Shown here: piece after piece, positions 9,969-20,037 of the stretch
Layout: each line of letters starts with the position of its first letter
Position numbering within the stretch: position 1 is the stretch's first letter
The notes under the pieces: model-generated
The model's input: the letters and a program-made list of their open reading frames with translations, nothing else
Told to the model about the DNA's origin: nothing
Databases searched by the model: none
Made by a program: the position numbers and the translations under genes
Source: Nitrosomonas sp.
Lineage (GTDB): Bacteria > Pseudomonadota > Gammaproteobacteria > Burkholderiales > Nitrosomonadaceae
DNA length: 64,000 bases
Assembly: GCA_020890945.1 (NCBI GenBank)
Contig: JAJHPK010000016.1
Span: 30,157-94,156 of the forward strand
Direction of reading: 5' to 3'

Positions 9969-11405
9969 ATGGCGACAACTTTATATTGGCACGATTATGA
10001 GACTTTTGGCGCCGATCCACGCCGTGATCGACCCGCACAGTTTGCAGGAGTGCGTACTGATGAAGCGCTCAATGAGATCAGCGAGCCATTGACGATCTAT
10101 TGTAAACCATCACGTGATTACTTGCCCCACCCAGAAGCCTGCTTACTTACGGGCATTACTCCACAATTAGCCGATAAAAATGGCATATTGGAACCAGAGT
10201 TTATTGCGCGTATTCATAGCGAACTGGCAAAACCGAATACCTGTGGTGTGGGTTATAACTCAATTCGTTTTGACGATGAAGTTACGCGATTTACTTTGTA
10301 TCGAAATTTTTATGAGCCTTATGCGCGTGAATGGCAACAAGGCAATTCTCGTTGGGATATTATCGATCTAGTCCGTATGGCTTATGCGCTTCGCCCTGTT
10401 GGAATCAACTGGCCGCAGCATGAAGCAGGGCAACCGAGTTTTCGTTTGGAAGATTTAGTCGCCGCAAACGGCATTCAACATGAATCCGCGCACGATGCAT
10501 TATCAGATGTGCGCGCCACCATCGCACTCGCGAGACTAGTGCGTGCGCAGCAACCGCGTCTATACCAGTGGTTGTTTGAATTACGTGATAAACGCAAAGC
10601 AGCAGCACAACTCGATCTCGTTACACGCCACCCGGTTGTACATAGCACACGCATGTACCCTGCTGTCACTGGCTGCACTTCATTGGTGATGCCGTTAATC
10701 ATCGAACCTGGCAATAACAATAGCGTACTGGTTTACGATTTGCGTCACGATCCGGAGATTTTTTTATCGCTAGATAGCGATGAACTGAGTCGATTGTTGT
10801 TTACGCGCACCGAAGAATTGCCCGATCAAATGCAGCGGTTACCTGTTAAGTCAATCAAAATTAACAAATGCCCAGCGCTTGCGCCAAGAAATACGTTGAA
10901 TGCCGAAATTGCCGAACGCATTGCTCTCGATATGGAGGCCTGCCAGAAACATTGGCAGATACTCTGTGAAAATCCTGATTTTTATAAACGTGTTGCTGCA
11001 GCTTACACTAATCTATCGTTTGAGCCGTCGAATGATGTCGATGCCGCTTTATACGACGGTTTCTTCAATGCTACAGATATGACTCTGATGACACAAATAC
11101 GAAACGCTAGTCCTAAAGAGCTGGCGAAAGCCAAATTTGATTTTCAAGACGCACGACTACCGGAATTACTTTTTCGCTATCGTGCTCGTAATTGGCCAGA
11201 AACCTTAAGTGAATCGGAAAAAGATCAGTGGGAACAACAACGATTAACGCGATTAATGCAAGGTAATGAAAATACTAGCTTGACAGTAAGCGAGTTATCT
11301 AAGCAAATTAAATCATTACATGATATGGATAACGCCAATAAAAATCATAAACATATTCTGGATCAGCTGAAAGCTTGGATGAATAATCTGCAGCTTACAG
11401 AGTAA
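9969..11405 (+). CDS. sbcB: Exodeoxyribonuclease I
   Basis: The 478-residue enzyme is a 3'-to-5' single-strand DNA exonuclease in recombination and mismatch repair. The DEDDh motifs are visible: 'WHDYETFGADPRRDRPAQFA' near the N-terminus, 'GYNSIRFDDEVTRF' near residue 92 and 'SAHDALSDVRATIALARL' near 177. The C-terminal exonuclease_X-T domain is present ('YDGFF', 'RNWPETL'). The length equals that of E. coli ExoI (475). It stands alone, divergent from the Rid gene. Confidence 0.96.
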   Translation: MATTLYWHDYETFGADPRRDRPAQFAGVRTDEALNEISEPLTIYCKPSRDYLPHPEACLLTGITPQLADKNGILEPEFIARIHSELAKPNTCGVGYNSIRFDDEVTRFTLYRNFYEPYAREWQQGNSRWDIIDLVRMAYALRPVGINWPQHEAGQPSFRLEDLVAANGIQHESAHDALSDVRATIALARLVRAQQPRLYQWLFELRDKRKAAAQLDLVTRHPVVHSTRMYPAVTGCTSLVMPLIIEPGNNNSVLVYDLRHDPEIFLSLDSDELSRLLFTRTEELPDQMQRLPVKSIKINKCPALAPRNTLNAEIAERIALDMEACQKHWQILCENPDFYKRVAAAYTNLSFEPSNDVDAALYDGFFNATDMTLMTQIRNASPKELAKAKFDFQDARLPELLFRYRARNWPETLSESEKDQWEQQRLTRLMQGNENTSLTVSELSKQIKSLHDMDNANKNHKHILDQLKAWMNNLQLTE

Positions 11406-11504
11406 GAATTTTGTTTTAAAAGAAACAGAAAATTTGCACACTTCAATCTCATGCTAGAATTTTTCATTAAATTTATACGTATTATTTAAATCTTTTAATT
11501 TTCC

Positions 11505-13016
11505 ATGAAAAACAATTACCTTGAAAGAATTCTGACCGCCCAGGTTTATGACGTAGCGATTGAAAGTCCGTTGGAACCCATCATCAATTTATCGGAACGA
11601 ATTCATAATCAAGTGTTGTTGAAACGTGAAGATCTTCAACAGGTTTTTTCCTTTAAATTGCGCGGCGCTTATAACAAAATGATTAAATTATCCGCCGACG
11701 CGCGTAATCACGGCGTGATTGCTGCTTCAGCAGGTAATCATGCGCAAGGCGTTGCGTTAGCGGCCAAAAAATTGAATTGCTCCGCTACCATTGTGATGCC
11801 TGTCACAACCCCGCAAATCAAAGTACAAGCCGTAATGGCGTTGGGTGCGACAGTGACCTTGCATGGAGATTCTTATAACGATGCCTATGATTACGCAATA
11901 ACGCTTGCCCAAGAGCAACATGCTACGTTTGTGCATCCGTATGATGACCCTGACGTGATTGCGGGACAAGGGACCATTGGCATGGAAATTTTGCGGCAGC
12001 ACACCGGCCCTATTCACGCTATTTTCGTACCGATTGGCGGTGGTGGGTTAATTGCAGGAATTGCTGCCTATGTAAAACGCTTGTATCCCAAAATCAAGAT
12101 CATCGGGGTGGAGCCTGTCGATGCAAACGCTATGTATCGTTCCTTGCAAAGCGGCCGTAGGATCAAATTAGCACAGGTCGGTCTATTTGCCGATGGTGTT
12201 GCGGTTCGTTATGTGGGTAAGGAAACTTTTCGTTTATGCCGAGAATTCGTCGATGAAATCATTTTGGTTGATACCGATGCAATTTGTGCGGCCATCAAAG
12301 ATGTGTTCGAAGATACGCGTACCATTCTTGAACCTTCTGGGGCCCTCTCGGTTGCTGGTGCCAAATTGTATGTAACGCGTGAAAAAATTCAGCATCAAAC
12401 GTTGGTTGCAATTGCATCCGGTGCCAATATGAATTTCGATCGATTACGCCACATTTCTGAACGTGCCGAAATTGGGGAGCAACGTGAAGCGGTGATGTCC
12501 GTAACGATTCCCGAAAAACCTGGCAGCTTTAAGAAATTTTGTAATTTGTTAGGAGCAAAAAGCATTACCGAATTCAACTATCGTTATTCCGATCCAAAAT
12601 TGGCGCATGTATTCGTCGGTGTGTCGATTCGCAATCAAGAAGAAAAACAGGCTTTGGTAGAGAAATTAAGGCGTAGCGGTCTAGCGACTGAAGACATGAG
12701 CGACAACGAAATGGCTAAATTGCATATCCGTCATTTAGTGGGAGGTCATGCTCATGCGGTCAAAAACGAAATCATTTATCGTTTTGAATTTCCAGATCGT
12801 CCTGGTGCTTTGATGAATTTTCTCAATAATATGAGCCACAATTGGAATATTAGTCTATTTCATTATCGCAATCATGGCGCCGATTACGGACGAGTGTTGG
12901 TCGGGATTCAGGTGCCCCCGGAAGAAAAATCGCATTTCAAAGCTTTTCTGAATGAATTGGGTTATCAGTATTGGGATGAAACAAAAAATCCTGCGTACCA
13001 ATTATTCCTCGCCTAA
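11505..13016 (+). CDS. ilvA: Threonine deaminase (biosynthetic)
   Basis: The PLP-dependent enzyme converts threonine to 2-oxobutyrate and ammonia, the first step to isoleucine. The Schiff-base Lys is K51 in 'FSFKLRGAYNKM', and the phosphate-binding Gly loop 'GGGGLIAG' lies near residue 177. Two ACT-like regulatory modules follow: 'SVTIPEKPGSFKKF' near 329 and 'YRFEFPDRPGALMNF' near 423. Their presence and the 503-residue length show the biosynthetic, allosterically controlled form and not the catabolic TdcB. Confidence 0.96.
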   Translation: MKNNYLERILTAQVYDVAIESPLEPIINLSERIHNQVLLKREDLQQVFSFKLRGAYNKMIKLSADARNHGVIAASAGNHAQGVALAAKKLNCSATIVMPVTTPQIKVQAVMALGATVTLHGDSYNDAYDYAITLAQEQHATFVHPYDDPDVIAGQGTIGMEILRQHTGPIHAIFVPIGGGGLIAGIAAYVKRLYPKIKIIGVEPVDANAMYRSLQSGRRIKLAQVGLFADGVAVRYVGKETFRLCREFVDEIILVDTDAICAAIKDVFEDTRTILEPSGALSVAGAKLYVTREKIQHQTLVAIASGANMNFDRLRHISERAEIGEQREAVMSVTIPEKPGSFKKFCNLLGAKSITEFNYRYSDPKLAHVFVGVSIRNQEEKQALVEKLRRSGLATEDMSDNEMAKLHIRHLVGGHAHAVKNEIIYRFEFPDRPGALMNFLNNMSHNWNISLFHYRNHGADYGRVLVGIQVPPEEKSHFKAFLNELGYQYWDETKNPAYQLFLA

Positions 13017-13195
13017 ATTAATGCGTTACCAGTTGAAATAGCAGCAAAAAGTAATCCCTAAAAAAGATGCCTTTTCCCGGGTCTAATTGCGTTTTTGAAC
13101 ACCCTATAAGTGACTATGCTATGACTCACTAACGCACTAATGATGCTTATCATTCATTAGATTGCATTGTGATCATCATGATTAGGGAGAATCAG

Positions 13196-15310
13196 ATGCA
13201 AGCTCACTTTCCAAAAATCAAACTGTCTTCAGGTATTTCTGCACTAAAAAAAGATTTACCAGCCATCGTGTTATCAAACAAGGTGAATGACGAGAAACAC
13301 GTATCATGGCTCCATAATCAATGGATCATGGGAAGTGCGGTTGCTGTATTCATGCTGGCGATTGTGCTCATTTCAATCATCAGTTCCTACCATAATCAAC
13401 GCATTTCGCTGCAAGCAATGATGGTTTCCGAGCTCCCTTCTCAGCAATTACAATTAGCGAAGAATGTGCAAAGAATCACGCAAGGATATACATCAACAGC
13501 AACCTTTTCTGAGTTACAAGGTTTTCGATCTGAAATTAATGAGATACTGAACGCTCTGGGCGAAGGTGGCTTATATCATGGCAAAACTGTCGCTAGCGTG
13601 ACCGATCAGAGTGCTATGGCAACATTGGAAACGTATCAACGCGATTGGCGGCAAATTGAGGAAAAAATCAATTGGCTACTTGTCCATCAGGACACATTAC
13701 TGAAGCTGGGTAATAGCGCTAAAGTGATCGAAACCATTTATAGCCAGTTAACGCGTCGGATTGACGAAACTGTTCAACGCATGCATGAAATAGGTAATCT
13801 ATCCCAAGAAATACGTATCATGGAAACCATCCGTACGCATGCACGCAATACCACACGAAATCTACAGGTCGTTTTTATGAACGATTTATTACCTGCTGAA
13901 ATTACTGCGCAACTCAATCAAGATCAGGCGCAGGTTGCAGCCGTTACCCAAATGGTAAGCCAAGGGTCGCAAGGCCTAGGTGCTATTTCAGATAAAGACG
14001 AAACTACTCAGGACTTATTGTCCCATATCTATTCGCTGTTAAAAAAATTCGATCAGCATATCAGCTTGATTCAGAAAGAAATTACCGTTGCAACAACAGC
14101 GCAAGTAACAGCACAACAAATCAGCAATAAAAGTGAAACAGCACTGATCTCGATCGATGAATTAAAAAATAAAATCCAAGAACATCATTCAGCATTATTT
14201 TCTCTGTTAACGACATTGTTTTACGCATCAGTTGCCGGTTTGATCGTTAGCTCGATTGTTTTTGCTTATCGGATGCGCCAAAATTCACGAAATACACTCT
14301 TCCAAAACGACGATGAGGTTGAGAATACACAAAAAGCGATTCGTAACTTATTAAGCGACATGAAAAGAATTGCCGAAGGTGATTTGACAGTTCGCACCGA
14401 TATCACGAATGAAACCACTGGCGCCATCGCGGATGCGATCAATTGCACGATCGAAGAACTGCATACCTTGGTAGAGCAAGTCAATCAAGCAGGTGCGCTG
14501 GTTGTTAAAGCGTCGAATCAAGCACAATATGTTTCGACCGAACTGTTGTCGGCTGCGCAACACCAATCGACAAAGATTGAGGAAACCACCTTAGCAGTTC
14601 TAGGCATGGCCGAATCAATCAGTGAAGTTTCGAATCTAGCAACTGAATCCGCTAAAGTAGCCGAACAATCATTAACGACTGCGGAACGAGGCGGAATCGC
14701 AGTGCGTGATTCGATTGCCGGCATGAATGAAATTCGTCTGTATATCCAAGACACTTCCAAACGAATTAAACGCCTGGGAGAAAGCTCGCAGGAAATTGGC
14801 GAGATTATTGCGTTAATCAGTGATATTACCGATCAAACCAACGTGCTTGCACTGAACGCGGCTTTACAAGCAAGCGCTGCGGGAGAAGCTGGTCGTGGTT
14901 TTAGCGTCATTGCTCAGGAAGTACAACGCTTAGCAGAGCGCTCTACCGAAGCCAGCAAGCAAATTAGTGAATTAATCATGACTATTCAAGGGGATACTCA
15001 AGATGCTATCGCAGCAATGGAGCGAAGCACGCTCGGGGTTGCGCAAGGTGCACAGCGATCCGATGCCGCTGGCCGCGCGCTGGAAGAAATTGAACAGGTT
15101 TCAAAACAGTTGGCGCATCGGGTAACACACATATTTGATGTGACCAATATGCAAACTCGAGCAGCACATCAAGTAGTCGCTAATATGGAGGATATTCTTC
15201 ACATCACGCGCAAGAATACTGAAGGAACCCGTAAAACCACCACCTCGATTAAGCAAATTGCGGGTTTTTCTTCTGAATTGAAAGCGTCTGTATCCAACTT
15301 TAAAGTTTAA
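13196..15310 (+). CDS. pilJ: PilJ-type methyl-accepting chemotaxis protein for twitching motility
   Basis: The membrane receptor has TM1 at about residues 43-64 and a periplasmic PilJ-type region containing 'ETIRTHARNTTRNLQ'. TM2 follows at about 335-357, then HAMP, then a methyl-accepting signalling domain with the hairpin tip 'ISDITDQTNVLALNAALQAS'. The start chosen is the ATG at 13196, preceded by AGGGAG at proper spacing; the frame is open 9 codons earlier. It is followed 40 bases later by the chpA/pilL histidine kinase, as in Pil-Chp clusters. The pilG, pilH and pilI genes usually found beside it are not here. Confidence 0.92.
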   Translation: MQAHFPKIKLSSGISALKKDLPAIVLSNKVNDEKHVSWLHNQWIMGSAVAVFMLAIVLISIISSYHNQRISLQAMMVSELPSQQLQLAKNVQRITQGYTSTATFSELQGFRSEINEILNALGEGGLYHGKTVASVTDQSAMATLETYQRDWRQIEEKINWLLVHQDTLLKLGNSAKVIETIYSQLTRRIDETVQRMHEIGNLSQEIRIMETIRTHARNTTRNLQVVFMNDLLPAEITAQLNQDQAQVAAVTQMVSQGSQGLGAISDKDETTQDLLSHIYSLLKKFDQHISLIQKEITVATTAQVTAQQISNKSETALISIDELKNKIQEHHSALFSLLTTLFYASVAGLIVSSIVFAYRMRQNSRNTLFQNDDEVENTQKAIRNLLSDMKRIAEGDLTVRTDITNETTGAIADAINCTIEELHTLVEQVNQAGALVVKASNQAQYVSTELLSAAQHQSTKIEETTLAVLGMAESISEVSNLATESAKVAEQSLTTAERGGIAVRDSIAGMNEIRLYIQDTSKRIKRLGESSQEIGEIIALISDITDQTNVLALNAALQASAAGEAGRGFSVIAQEVQRLAERSTEASKQISELIMTIQGDTQDAIAAMERSTLGVAQGAQRSDAAGRALEEIEQVSKQLAHRVTHIFDVTNMQTRAAHQVVANMEDILHITRKNTEGTRKTTTSIKQIAGFSSELKASVSNFKV

Positions 15311-15350
15311 TTGTGTTTTCAATCAGAGCATTGACTGATAATATTCCCAT

Positions 15351-18300
15351 ATGAGTGCTCAAGCCAAAGTCAATATTTCGTCAATCTACGGGATTAAGGA
15401 AGGAATCTATCAGGTTTTTTCGTTGATTGATCAAAATCTGGAAAGCTATAAGCAGTATCCAGATAAGATGAATTTAATCCGCGATAGCCGGAATTACGTG
15501 CAGCAACTCAATGGCCTGCTCGAAATGCTAGGGTTGAGTGGCATTACAGTCGTCAGCAAGCAAATGATTCAGCTAATCGATACTCTGATAGACAAGAAAA
15601 TTCCACCCAATTCTGACATTCCACAAGCATTGCAGCTCGCTTCAAAAACGATGCGTCATTATTTGAACGAATTAATTGAAGGGAAAACTGAAAATCCGCT
15701 TAATTTGTATCCTGCATACCGTTCGTTAGTGCAAGCGTACGGAAGTGATTATGCTCCAGAAAGCGATTTATTTTTCCCCCGCCTTACTGTTGAGCCACCT
15801 TTAGTGGATGCGGTAATACAACCTGACGCCGATGCGAACAAACATCGAATCAAGCAAGTTGGGGGCGAGTATCAAGCAGGATTACTCAAGTGGTTGCGCG
15901 ATCCGGCACACCATGAAGGCTTGCAGCAGATGACTGAGGCCGTTTACCAACTTGAAAAACTGCCGGGCACACTAGAGCAACGGGCTTTTTGGTGGGTGAC
16001 TGCTGGATTTTTGGAGGGGCTGTCGAATTTACAGTCCACAGAAATCGATGTTGCAATTCGACGATTATGCGGAAAAATAGAACAAACGATACGCCACTTG
16101 GTTGCTGAAACGCTGATCGATACACAACCGCTATTACGTGAATTGTTATATTACGTTGCACATAGCACCGGATCGAATCAACGTATCGCTGACATTAGAC
16201 GGTGTTATATATGGCCTGGGCAAGATATGAATACCAGCCCTTTGACACTGGAACAATCAGAAGCGTTATCCCCAATACTCGGCAAGTTGCGTGGCACTTT
16301 GATGGAGGCTAATGATATCTGGCGCGAGTACTGTGCAGGGCATCAAGAAAGTTTGATTTCACTGCGCGAAAACATTAAGCAATTGCAACAATTGTCGCAG
16401 CAAGTTCAATGTGCACCGCTCGAAAAATTAGTCAATGGCATCAGCCAAGCCGTTAGCTTTTTGCACGATCGGCAGGAAGATATCAACGAAGAATTGGCAA
16501 TGGAAATGGCCACTGCTTTATTACTCGCGGAAAGTATTGTTGACGATTTCAATCAACCTTCCACTGATCTGCCGCAGCAAGTTGAAGCGGTCATTGCTCG
16601 ATTACAACAAGTAACATTATCGAGCGGCGATATATCAGGAGAGCTGCATCATCTTCCCTTCAATATCATTGATAACCGGAAACAAGAAAAAGAACTGCTC
16701 ACGCAAATCGCGCAAGAGATTCAGGCTAATTTAGCTTTGATCGAAAACACGTTAGACGCTTTCTTTTTTGAACCGGAGAAACGCCCCGAACTGTCTAAAC
16801 TCGCTACATTATTTAAGCAAATTTCCGGCGCATTTGTTGTATTAGAGCTAGAACGCGCGAATAAATTACTCGATCTTTGTCAGAATCTGGTAGCAAAGTT
16901 ACTCGACCAAGAACATCAAATCATTGAAGCTGAACAAATTTTGTTGGTCGATGGATTAAGCAGTCTCGGTTTTTTTATCGCATCGCTCAAGAATGGCCGG
17001 CCAGACAGCTATCAAATCATTGAGGAAGCCATTGCTTTATTTGAAATCGCTTCATTACCTGAAAATGCTTCATTGCTGGCGCTGGAAGCTGCGGTTGAAG
17101 CAGACAACCTTCCACAACCTACTGCTGAATCGGTTGAGCCATTAGATAAATTAACAAAACCAGAACCTGACCGAGAATTATTAGATGTTTTTCTGGAAGA
17201 GGCTGACGAGGTTCTAGCCAGTATCACTAGAGATTTTAAGAATTGCCAGAAAAATCGCAGTGACGGCGTTGCCTTAGTAGCTATGCGGCGCGCATTCCAT
17301 ACGCTGAAAGGTAGTGGCCGAATGGTCATGCTGGATGAAATGAGCGAGGTCGCCTGGCATCTTGAACAAGTTTTAAATCTTTGGATTATCGAAAAAAGAA
17401 CTGCGTCCGATTCTTTGATCGATTTAATTTCCAGAACGGTGGATACTTACAATGTATGGTGTAAAAATTTAAGCACGTATGGCGCCACAGATGTGGAATC
17501 CGAGGATTTATTGCAGCTTGCATCGGAATTACTGCAAAGCAAAGATAGCCGCCAAATCACCCCGAAAATAACCAAAACTACGGCGGAAGACAATGTAACA
17601 ACCGATGCCGACGACGAACTTAAAACGGCGGCTGCTACTTCGATTTCGAAAGTTGATTCGATACAAGCGGATATTGAAAAAGTAGCCATCAATGAAGTTG
17701 CCACTGTCTCACCAATACAACCGCCAAGCTCGGTTGAAAAAACTGACCAGCAACATGCTAACGAAGACCGCCTTAATTACCGGTTATTGCCGGTATTCCT
17801 TGAAGAAGCGCAAGATATCATTCCACAAATTGGTAGCAAATTGCGTGCATGGCGCATTTTGCCGCAAGACAATGATATCCATCATGCGTTGATGCGCTTA
17901 CTACATACGCTTAAAGGCAGTTCGCAGATGGTGGGTGCTATGCGTATAGGTGCTCAAGCACATGCGCTTGAAAGTCATGTCGTTACCGCTTTTCAACAAC
18001 ATAATATTTCAGAAGTTGCACTGGATCAGCTTGAGAATGAATTTGATAGCATCAGTGGTGAAATCGAACAGCTACACATCCTTCAAGCTCAGCGACATCA
18101 GGAGAATACGGCTACTACAGCCAAACATAGCCCAGTCAGTGATGGCGACCCGGTGATACAACAAACTGAGCAGGATCTTGATAAAGCGCTTTCACTGCAA
18201 TCTAAAACAATTGTTCGAATCAACTCAGATTTGATTGACCGCTTAATTAATGAATCCGGGGAAATGAACGCACTGCGCTCAAAAATTGAAATGCAATTAA

Positions 18301-20030
18301 ATGCTTTTAAATTTTCCCTGCAAGATCTATCGGAAAGTGCAAGTCGTTTACATGATCAGCTACGCGAAATAGAGATTCAAGCGGAAACTCGTATTCAGGC
18401 GCATACCTTACAGTCACGAGATCACGATCCTGCCTTTGATCCACTCGAATTGGATCGATTTACACGGTTTCAGGAACTTACGCGATTAATGGCCGAGAGC
18501 GTCGACGATATCGTGACCGCACAGAAAAGCCTGCGTACGACCCATCACATTGCAGAAGAAGCCACCGCACAGCAGGCTATTATGCAACGGCAGCTACAGC
18601 AATCACTGATGCAAATTCGCACGATACCTTTTAGTCATTACGCTGAAAGGTACTACCGCATCACCCGTCAAGTTGCGGAAGAAATGGGCAAGAAAGTGCG
18701 TTTGCAAATTCACGGTGCTGAAGTTGAAATTGATCGCAACGTACTGGAAAAAATCAATGCACCATTAGAGCATTTGCTTCGCAACGCTATCGCTCACGGT
18801 ATAGAAGATCCAGCGCAACGAATCAAAGCTGAAAAATCCGAGATGGGTGAGATAGCCATTCATGTACGCCAAGAATCGAATGAGGTGATTTTATCGTTAT
18901 CCGATGATGGTCAAGGTTTGAATCTCCCACGTATTCGTGAAGAAGCGCAACGGTTAGGCCTGATCAAGCAAGATGAAACCCTCGACGTTGATGCGGTGAC
19001 GTCTTTGATTTTCTCGCCAGGGCTATCAACGACTGAGTCTGTTACCGATATTGCAGGACGTGGTATTGGTTTGGATATCGTTAAAAATGAAATTACTGTG
19101 TTGGGAGGGCGCATTAGCGTCAATACAGGTTCTGGCAAAGGTACGTCATTTACGCTGAATCTACCGCTAACGCTTTCTGTAGCGCAGGTATTAATGGTTC
19201 GTGTTGAAAAACAACGTTATGCAATTCCAGCATTTATCGTAGCCAGTCATTGTGAAATTGAAGCAGAAAAATTGAAACCAGCGTACCAAAAACATCATAT
19301 TGTTCTCAACGACAAACAGTATTTGTTTTCGCATTTAGCGCATTTGCTCGGCGAACCAAATCACGTTCCTGAGATGAGCAAAAAAAGCCAAGTGTTGTTT
19401 TTGCATAGCGGCACGCAATATTTGGCCGTTCATGTTGATGAGCTTATTAACGACACGGAAGTAGTCATTAAAAATCTAGGAGCACAATTAACGCAAGCAC
19501 CGGGTATTGAAGGTGCAACCATTACAGGTGATGGCGAAGTGATTCTGATTATGAATCCGGTTAAGCTATTGCAGCGTAGCGATGTTCAAAAACTGCTGAG
19601 TACGCCAACAAAAATATCATTGAGCACAAATCAGCGCAAAAAAGCGAAAGCTCTACCCACCATCATGGTCGTTGATGATTCGCTGACAGTACGCAAGGTC
19701 ACTTGCCGTCTTTTAGAACGCGAAGGTTGCGATGTATTGATCGCAAAAAATGGCGTGGAAGCAATGGATATCTTAAAAGAGACTATACCGGATGTCATGC
19801 TGATCGATTTGGAAATGCCCAAAATGAATGGCTTCGAATTGATTAGAAATATTCGCAATAAAGCCAGGACAGCCAAAATTCCGGTTATTATCATCTCATC
19901 CAGAACTGCTGAGAAACATCAAAAATTGGCTCAGGAACTGAATGTGAATGTGTTTTTAGGTAAACCTTACAAAGAAGATACCCTAATCAAGCACCTTGCA
20001 AAATTTATTACCAAACCAACCTCGATTTAG
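15351..20030 (+). CDS. chpA: ChpA/PilL hybrid chemotaxis histidine kinase
   Basis: The 1559-residue CheA-type kinase belongs to the type IV pilus chemosensory system. Two Hpt domains are recognisable from the phospho-His motifs 'AFHTLKGSGRM' (His near 649) and 'LLHTLKGSSQM' (His near 852). The HATPase has its N box 'LEHLLRNAIAHGIEDP' near 1139, then 'SDDGQGL' and 'AGRGIGLDIV'. A CheW-like domain (about 1275-1410) and a C-terminal receiver beginning 'IMVVDDSLTVRKVT' near 1436 follow, with the phospho-acceptor Asp in 'MLIDLEMPKMNG' near 1484. The first 600 residues are helical and contain further degenerate Hpt-like regions. Pseudomonas ChpA carries more Hpt domains. Confidence 0.94.
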   Translation: MSAQAKVNISSIYGIKEGIYQVFSLIDQNLESYKQYPDKMNLIRDSRNYVQQLNGLLEMLGLSGITVVSKQMIQLIDTLIDKKIPPNSDIPQALQLASKTMRHYLNELIEGKTENPLNLYPAYRSLVQAYGSDYAPESDLFFPRLTVEPPLVDAVIQPDADANKHRIKQVGGEYQAGLLKWLRDPAHHEGLQQMTEAVYQLEKLPGTLEQRAFWWVTAGFLEGLSNLQSTEIDVAIRRLCGKIEQTIRHLVAETLIDTQPLLRELLYYVAHSTGSNQRIADIRRCYIWPGQDMNTSPLTLEQSEALSPILGKLRGTLMEANDIWREYCAGHQESLISLRENIKQLQQLSQQVQCAPLEKLVNGISQAVSFLHDRQEDINEELAMEMATALLLAESIVDDFNQPSTDLPQQVEAVIARLQQVTLSSGDISGELHHLPFNIIDNRKQEKELLTQIAQEIQANLALIENTLDAFFFEPEKRPELSKLATLFKQISGAFVVLELERANKLLDLCQNLVAKLLDQEHQIIEAEQILLVDGLSSLGFFIASLKNGRPDSYQIIEEAIALFEIASLPENASLLALEAAVEADNLPQPTAESVEPLDKLTKPEPDRELLDVFLEEADEVLASITRDFKNCQKNRSDGVALVAMRRAFHTLKGSGRMVMLDEMSEVAWHLEQVLNLWIIEKRTASDSLIDLISRTVDTYNVWCKNLSTYGATDVESEDLLQLASELLQSKDSRQITPKITKTTAEDNVTTDADDELKTAAATSISKVDSIQADIEKVAINEVATVSPIQPPSSVEKTDQQHANEDRLNYRLLPVFLEEAQDIIPQIGSKLRAWRILPQDNDIHHALMRLLHTLKGSSQMVGAMRIGAQAHALESHVVTAFQQHNISEVALDQLENEFDSISGEIEQLHILQAQRHQENTATTAKHSPVSDGDPVIQQTEQDLDKALSLQSKTIVRINSDLIDRLINESGEMNALRSKIEMQLNAFKFSLQDLSESASRLHDQLREIEIQAETRIQAHTLQSRDHDPAFDPLELDRFTRFQELTRLMAESVDDIVTAQKSLRTTHHIAEEATAQQAIMQRQLQQSLMQIRTIPFSHYAERYYRITRQVAEEMGKKVRLQIHGAEVEIDRNVLEKINAPLEHLLRNAIAHGIEDPAQRIKAEKSEMGEIAIHVRQESNEVILSLSDDGQGLNLPRIREEAQRLGLIKQDETLDVDAVTSLIFSPGLSTTESVTDIAGRGIGLDIVKNEITVLGGRISVNTGSGKGTSFTLNLPLTLSVAQVLMVRVEKQRYAIPAFIVASHCEIEAEKLKPAYQKHHIVLNDKQYLFSHLAHLLGEPNHVPEMSKKSQVLFLHSGTQYLAVHVDELINDTEVVIKNLGAQLTQAPGIEGATITGDGEVILIMNPVKLLQRSDVQKLLSTPTKISLSTNQRKKAKALPTIMVVDDSLTVRKVTCRLLEREGCDVLIAKNGVEAMDILKETIPDVMLIDLEMPKMNGFELIRNIRNKARTAKIPVIIISSRTAEKHQKLAQELNVNVFLGKPYKEDTLIKHLAKFITKPTSI

Positions 20031-20037
20031 GTCGATT

